Below are positions 63,844 to 64,000 of a DNA stretch of 64,000 nt, piece by piece. This DNA is from Skermanella mucosa. GTDB lineage: Bacteria > Pseudomonadota > Alphaproteobacteria > Azospirillales > Azospirillaceae. Within the stretch, counting starts at the first letter, position 1, and every line of letters begins with the position of its first letter. The notes under the pieces were generated by a model, which saw nothing but the letters and a program-made list of their open reading frames with translations, ran no database searches and had not been told where the DNA came from. The stretch is taken from the NCBI RefSeq assembly GCF_016765655.2, contig NZ_CP086106.1:1424501-1488500 (forward strand). The letters are read 5' to 3'. The position numbers were made by a program, and so were the translations under genes.

Positions 63844-64000
63844 TCAGCCGGCGCGTCCCGCGGCGACCAGCTCCTTCAGGCGGTCGAGGCCGACGGCACC
63901 GGGGATGATCTGGTCGCCGACCACGAAAGCCGGGGTGCCGCGGATGTTCAGTTCGCTGGCGAGCCGCAGGTTCCGCTGGAGCGCCTCCTGGATCTCCGGC
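63844..64000 (-). CDS. DsbA-family thiol oxidoreductase (5' end cut by window)
   Basis: Only the last 51 residues are seen: IQEALQRNLRLASELNI, then RGTPAFVVGDQIIPGAVGLD and LKELVAAGRAG. The cis-proline loop GTPAF and the GD..IPGA turn are typical of DsbA/Com1-like periplasmic oxidoreductases with a thioredoxin fold. The CxxC active site lies to the right of the window. A dsbA-like gene next to aroQ-accBC is a known alphaproteobacterial arrangement; here they are separated by marR, hmp, HAD and maiA genes. Confidence 0.8.
   Translation of the reverse strand, partial: PEIQEALQRNLRLASELNIRGTPAFVVGDQIIPGAVGLDRLKELVAAGRAG

Overview
The window is high-GC DNA (only the intergenic stretches are AT-richer). 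Its gene content is typical of a free-living alphaproteobacterium of the Azospirillum/Skermanella type: an NDUFA12-type complex I accessory subunit, a DUF2155 protein, the aroQ-accB-accC and aat neighbourhood, a B12-dependent class II ribonucleotide reductase, a DUF2336 protein and several RTX exoproteins. The genus is an inference from gene content; no rRNA or other taxonomic marker is present.

Region 1 (1-14650, minus strand) is a surface or secretion locus. A type I secretion ABC transporter, its HlyD adaptor and a GT4 glycosyltransferase lead into a short RTX protein. They are followed by a train of two large GT2 proteins, two GT4 enzymes, a methyltransferase and a truncated polysaccharide pyruvyl transferase. 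Almost every junction is a 4-base ATGA stop/start overlap. The simplest reading is a secreted RTX protein made together with the enzymes for a surface glycan, possibly its own glycosylation.

Region 2 (15135-28924) is mixed: galE, a MarR-type regulator, a DUF2336 protein, chaC, a GMC oxidoreductase, a 51-residue lipoprotein too short for most gene finders, a CPA1 antiporter with a cyclic-nucleotide domain, an aldehyde dehydrogenase/SDR pair and a fused glycerophosphodiesterase/phytase-like esterase. A perfect 28-bp inverted repeat lies at 17083-17164.

Region 3 (29155-45017) is an exopolysaccharide locus. It has a 979-residue beta-helix/RTX exoprotein, a Wzc-type tyrosine autokinase, a Wzy-like polymerase, a GT2, a Wzx-like flippase, and a MurB-like plus MurA-like pair in the same operon. 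It also has a second beta-helix protein with a short RTX tail and two GT14 (core-2/I-branching type) glycosyltransferases. MurA and MurB inside a Wzx/Wzy operon suggest a lactyl-ether (muramic acid-like) sugar in the polymer.

Region 4 (45620-64000) is mostly core genes: nrdJ, NDUFA12, mlaD, a methyltransferase, a DUF2155 protein, aat, accC, accB, aroQ, a MarR regulator, hmp, a HAD hydrolase, maiA and the tail of a DsbA-family protein. The widely conserved dsbA-aroQ-accB-accC-aat-DUF2155-NDUFA12 neighbourhood appears here split by two insertions. One carries a chemoreceptor, a histidine kinase and a CatB-like acetyltransferase; the other carries marR, hmp, HAD and maiA.

No tRNA, rRNA, CRISPR array, intact insertion sequence or phage gene was seen. 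Long open frames opposite the real genes are by-products of strong GC3 bias and were discarded.
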